9,834 nucleotides of DNA from positions 1-9,834 of the forward strand of contig JAEWCT010000281.1 in NCBI GenBank assembly GCA_023390485.1, read 5' to 3'. The position numbers and the translations under genes are program-made. The notes under the pieces were generated by a model. The model had not been told where the DNA came from. It saw only the letters and a program-made list of their open reading frames with translations, and made no database searches. The DNA comes from Pseudomonadota bacterium. Lineage in GTDB: Bacteria > Pseudomonadota > Alphaproteobacteria > Rhizobiales > Hyphomicrobiaceae. Every line of letters begins with the position of its first letter. Position 1 is the stretch's first letter. Shown here piece by piece: positions 6,796 through 9,834 of this stretch.

Positions 6796-9700
6796 TCAGA
6801 CCTCGCCTTCAGGTCCGTTGCTCGGCTCGATATTCACGAGGAACGCTTTGAATTCGGGCGTCTGCGTGTTGGCATCTCCGACCGACGGCGTGAGAATGTT
6901 CGCGCCGTAGCCCTTCTTCGCCAGCCCCGTGAACCCCCAATGGAGGGGAACGCCGATGACGTGCGTCGGCTTTCCTGCGACCGTCATCGGCTTGATCCGT
7001 TTGGTGACGAACGCTTTGCAGATCATGTGTCCACGTTTCGAACTCACGCGAACCCAGCCGTTGTTCGCGATGCCCTTTTCGTTCGCGAGGATTTCTCCGA
7101 TCTCGATAAATTCCTGCGGCTGCAGAATTGCATTGATCAGGGCATGCTTCGTCCAGAAGTGGAAATGCTCGGTCAGCCGGTAGGTGGTTCCCACATAGGG
7201 AAACTGTTCCGACGTACCGAAGTCGGCGCGATCGTCGGCGAACACGCGCGCCGCCGGATTGTTCTGAACGTTCGGATGAAGCAGGTTTTCAACCGGCGAT
7301 TCCATCGGCTCGTAATGCTCTGGGAACGGTCCGTCCACCATCTGATCGAGCGCGAAGAAGCGGCCCGTTCCTTCCGCGTTCATGATGAAGGGGCCGACGC
7401 CGTCCGACGGCTTGATGGTCGGGCCGTAATCGGGAACGTCGATGCCGACCCATCGGCTTCCGTCCCATTGGATGATCGGCTTGGCGGGATTCCACGGATT
7501 GCCCGCAAGGTCCGCGCTGGCGCGATTGTAGAGAATTCGCCGGTTGGCCGGCCAAGACCATGCCCAATCCGGCGTGATGCCCTGGTCGCGCGGATCGTGG
7601 GGATCGCGACGGGCCATCATGTTGCCCTTCTCGGTGTAGGAACCCGTGAAAATCCAGCAGCCGCTTTCGGTCGTGCCGTCGTCGCGAAGCTGCGCGAAGC
7701 TATCGAGCTGCTGGCCCGCCTTGACTGCGATCGCTCCTGAAGCGTCCTTGAGGTCGGCGCGCGCCCTCCCGTTCATTTCCTTCGCCAACTCGTCTGGGCT
7801 CGGTTCGACGGGATCGGTGTAATTCCATGTGAGCTTCAGAATGGGATCTGGGAAGGCACCGCCTTCTTTGCGGTAAAGCTCGCGCATCCGGTGGAAAATG
7901 CCGGCCATGATCCAGATATCGGATTTTGCTTTCGCGGGAGGTTCGGCGGCTTTCCAATGCCATTGCAGCCAGCGCGCGGAATTCACGAGCGTCCCGTCTT
8001 CCTCGGCGAAGCAAGTCGTCGGCAACTGGAAGACTTCGGTCTCTATTTTCGCAGGATCGGACGGGTTGAGCGGCCCAACGTTTTCCCAGAACCGCGACGT
8101 CTCCGTGTCGAGCGGATCCATGACGACAAGATACTTGAGCTTGCTCAATCCGCGCCGGATCTTGTTCTTTTCGGGGAACGCCTGCAGCGGATTGAAGCCC
8201 TGGCAGATGTAACCGTTGATCTCGCCATGGACCATCATCTCGAAGGCTTTGATGATGTCGTACATCGGAACATTGAGCTTCGGCAGAAGGTCGTATGCCC
8301 AATTGTTTTCGGCGGTCGCCGCATCGCCGAACATGGTCTTCTGGAAGCTGACGAAGAACTTGCGATAGTTCTGCCAGTAGCTCATCTGGTTCGGACGCAG
8401 CGCCTTGAACTGCCGCGTCTTCATGTAATCGTCGAACGTCTGCTCCTGATCTTTCGGCAAGGTCATATAGCCGGGGATCTGGTTCGATAGCAGCCCAACG
8501 TCGGTCAGTCCCTGAATGTTGGAATGGCCGCGCAGAGCGTTCATGCCGCCGCCGGCGACGCCGATGTTGCCGAGCAGAAGCTGCACCATCGCCATCGTGC
8601 GAATGTTCTGCGAACCGACGGAATGTTGCGTCCAGCCGAGAGCAAAAAGGCTGGTCATTGCCTTGTCGGGAAGGGAAGTTCCCGCGATCAGGCCGCAAAT
8701 GGTAAGGTATTTATCGATCGGCGTGCCGCAGATACGGCTAACCATTTCCGGCGTGTAGCGATCGACGTGCTGGCGCATGAGATTGATGACGCAACGCGGA
8801 TTTTGCCACGTATCGTCGATCTTCGCGAAGCCTTGATCGTCGAGCTCGTATTGCCAGTCGGTCTTGTCATAGCTATGGGTCTCGGCGTTGTAGCCGCTGA
8901 AGAGACCTTCTTTGAAGCTGAAGCCCTCTTTGACGATCAAACTGGCGTTGGTATAGGCGCGCACATATTCGTGCTGGATCTGATCCTTTTCCAAAAGATA
9001 TCGGATAACACCCGATAGGAACGCGATGTCCGTTCCCGGCCGGATCGGCGCGTAAAAATCGGCGACCGACGCCGTGCGCGTAAAGCGCGGATCGACGACG
9101 ACGAGCTTGGCGCCGTTATGGATCTTGGCTTCAATAACCCACTTGAAGCCGCAGGGGTGCGCTTCGGCGGCATTGCCGCCCATGACAATGATCACGTTGG
9201 CATTCTTGATATCCTGCCAAGTGTTGGTCATTGCGCCGCGACCGAATGTTGGAGCCAGACTGGCTACCGTCGGTCCGTGTCAGACACGGGCCTGGTTGTC
9301 GAAGACAAGCATGCCGAACGCGCGGGCCACCTTCCATGTCAGGATCGCGGTTTCGTTCGATGAGGCTGATGCCGCGAGCATGCCGGTCGTCAGCCACCGG
9401 TTGACGGTTCCGCCTTGCTCGTTCTTCGCAATGAAATGCGCGTCGCGATCGTCTTTCATCAACCGCGCGATGCGATCGAGCGCGAAATCCCAGGAGACCT
9501 CTTTGAATTCATTGGTGCCGGGCGCCCGATATTTCGGAACCTGCAGCCGCCCGGGCGAATGCACGACGTCGAGGAGGGCCGAACCCTTCGGGCAAAGCGT
9601 GCCGCGGTTCACCGGATGGTCCGGATCACCCTCGATGTGCATGATATGGCCGTGTGAATTCTTCGAATCGTCACCCGTCGTGTAGATCAGGATGCCGCAC

Positions 9701-9834
9701 GCGACAGAGCAGTAGGTACAAGTGTTCCGGGTTTCCTTGGCGCCGGCGAGCTTATAGAGCCGAACCGACTGGGCCAGAGCTACGCCGGACCCGCCAAATC
9801 CCATCGCGCTCAAGCTCGACGATGCGAGCGTCGC
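6796..9834 (-). CDS. fdhG: Formate dehydrogenase alpha subunit, selenocysteine-containing (5' partial)
   Basis: This is the catalytic molybdopterin (Mo/W-bis-MGD) subunit of a respiratory formate dehydrogenase, oxidising formate to CO2, probably in the periplasm. The visible part is 1012 residues, read through an in-frame UGA at 9282-9280 as Sec (visible residue 185; Sec196 in E. coli FdnG numbering). By that offset about 11 N-terminal residues are outside the window, where the twin-arginine motif would lie; the hydrophobic remainder of the signal ending ALAQS is visible (10-23). The [4Fe-4S] cysteines are C39, C42, C46 (TCTYCSVAC) and C81 (TLCPKG). The active-site block reads [17 protein letters not shown], with the catalytic His following Sec. 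The remainder tracks FdnG/FdoG throughout, for example [31 protein letters not shown] and [16 protein letters not shown]. An automatic call would wrongly split it at the UGA. It is the first gene of the fdhGHI-fdhE run; its promoter is outside the window. Confidence 0.97.
9240..9282 (-). promoter_or_regulatory. UGA(Sec) codon and bacterial SECIS element of fdhG
   Basis: Reading on the - strand from the U of UGA (9282) as 1, the RNA forms a lower stem GACCGA (8-13) with TCGGTC (38-43), then GG (15-16) with CC (31-32), a bulged U17 (9266), an upper stem AGCC (18-21) with GGCT (27-30), and apical loop AGUCU containing G23 (9260) and U24 (9259). In E. coli fdhF the bulged U17 and loop G23/U24 are the SelB contacts, so the key bases sit at the same distances here. 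The hairpin also encodes the conserved peptide [13 protein letters not shown], so it meets both protein and RNA constraints. Confidence 0.93.

Noticed and set aside
1..9834. CRISPR arrays, insertion sequences, rRNA genes
   Set aside because: No regularly spaced repeats, transposase-like proteins, terminal inverted repeats or rRNA segments were found on reading both strands.

Overview
The window is a compact selenocysteine (Sec) and formate dehydrogenase locus from a fairly GC-rich bacterium. The protein family types, GC-rich codon use and the fdhGHI-fdhE order point to a proteobacterium, perhaps an alphaproteobacterium. That assignment is an inference from the look of the proteins, not from a search.

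Left part, + strand: the 3' portion of selB (Sec-specific elongation factor; about 29 N-terminal residues lie outside the window) runs to 1983. A complete tRNA-Sec gene, selC (1864-1959, anticodon UCA), lies entirely inside the 3' end of the selB reading frame. It starts on a codon boundary, is exactly 32 codons long and introduces no in-frame stop. selD (selenophosphate synthase, Cys-type) is convergent on the - strand, with 6 bp between the selB and selD stop codons.

Middle: a 143-bp AT-rich gap separates selD from a divergently transcribed permease of the DUF318/ArsP-like family, which carries a Cys-rich CTCC motif. This gap is the only sizeable intergenic region and probably holds promoters for both genes.

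Right part, - strand: an operon-like run in the order fdhG-fdhH-fdhI-fdhE (read from the right edge leftwards). It encodes the alpha, beta and gamma subunits of a respiratory, membrane-bound formate dehydrogenase (FDH-N/FDH-O type) and its maturation factor FdhE. fdhG is a selenoprotein gene: an in-frame UGA at 9282-9280 is followed by a bacterial SECIS hairpin whose bulged U and apical G-U sit at the same distances from the UGA as in E. coli fdhF. The 5' end of fdhG, about 11 codons including the expected twin-arginine motif, is beyond the right edge.

The genes form one circuit. SelD makes selenophosphate. SelA (not in the window, possibly upstream of selB) would charge the selC tRNA. SelB delivers Sec-tRNA to the UGA in fdhG by binding its SECIS. 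FdhE supports maturation of the resulting enzyme, which passes electrons from formate through the beta-subunit Fe-S clusters to the cytochrome b gamma subunit and quinone. The permease next to selD has no established place in the circuit; a role in moving selenium or other thiol-reactive compounds is a hypothesis. The most unusual feature is the complete nesting of selC inside the selB frame. No mobile elements, CRISPR arrays or rRNA genes were seen.
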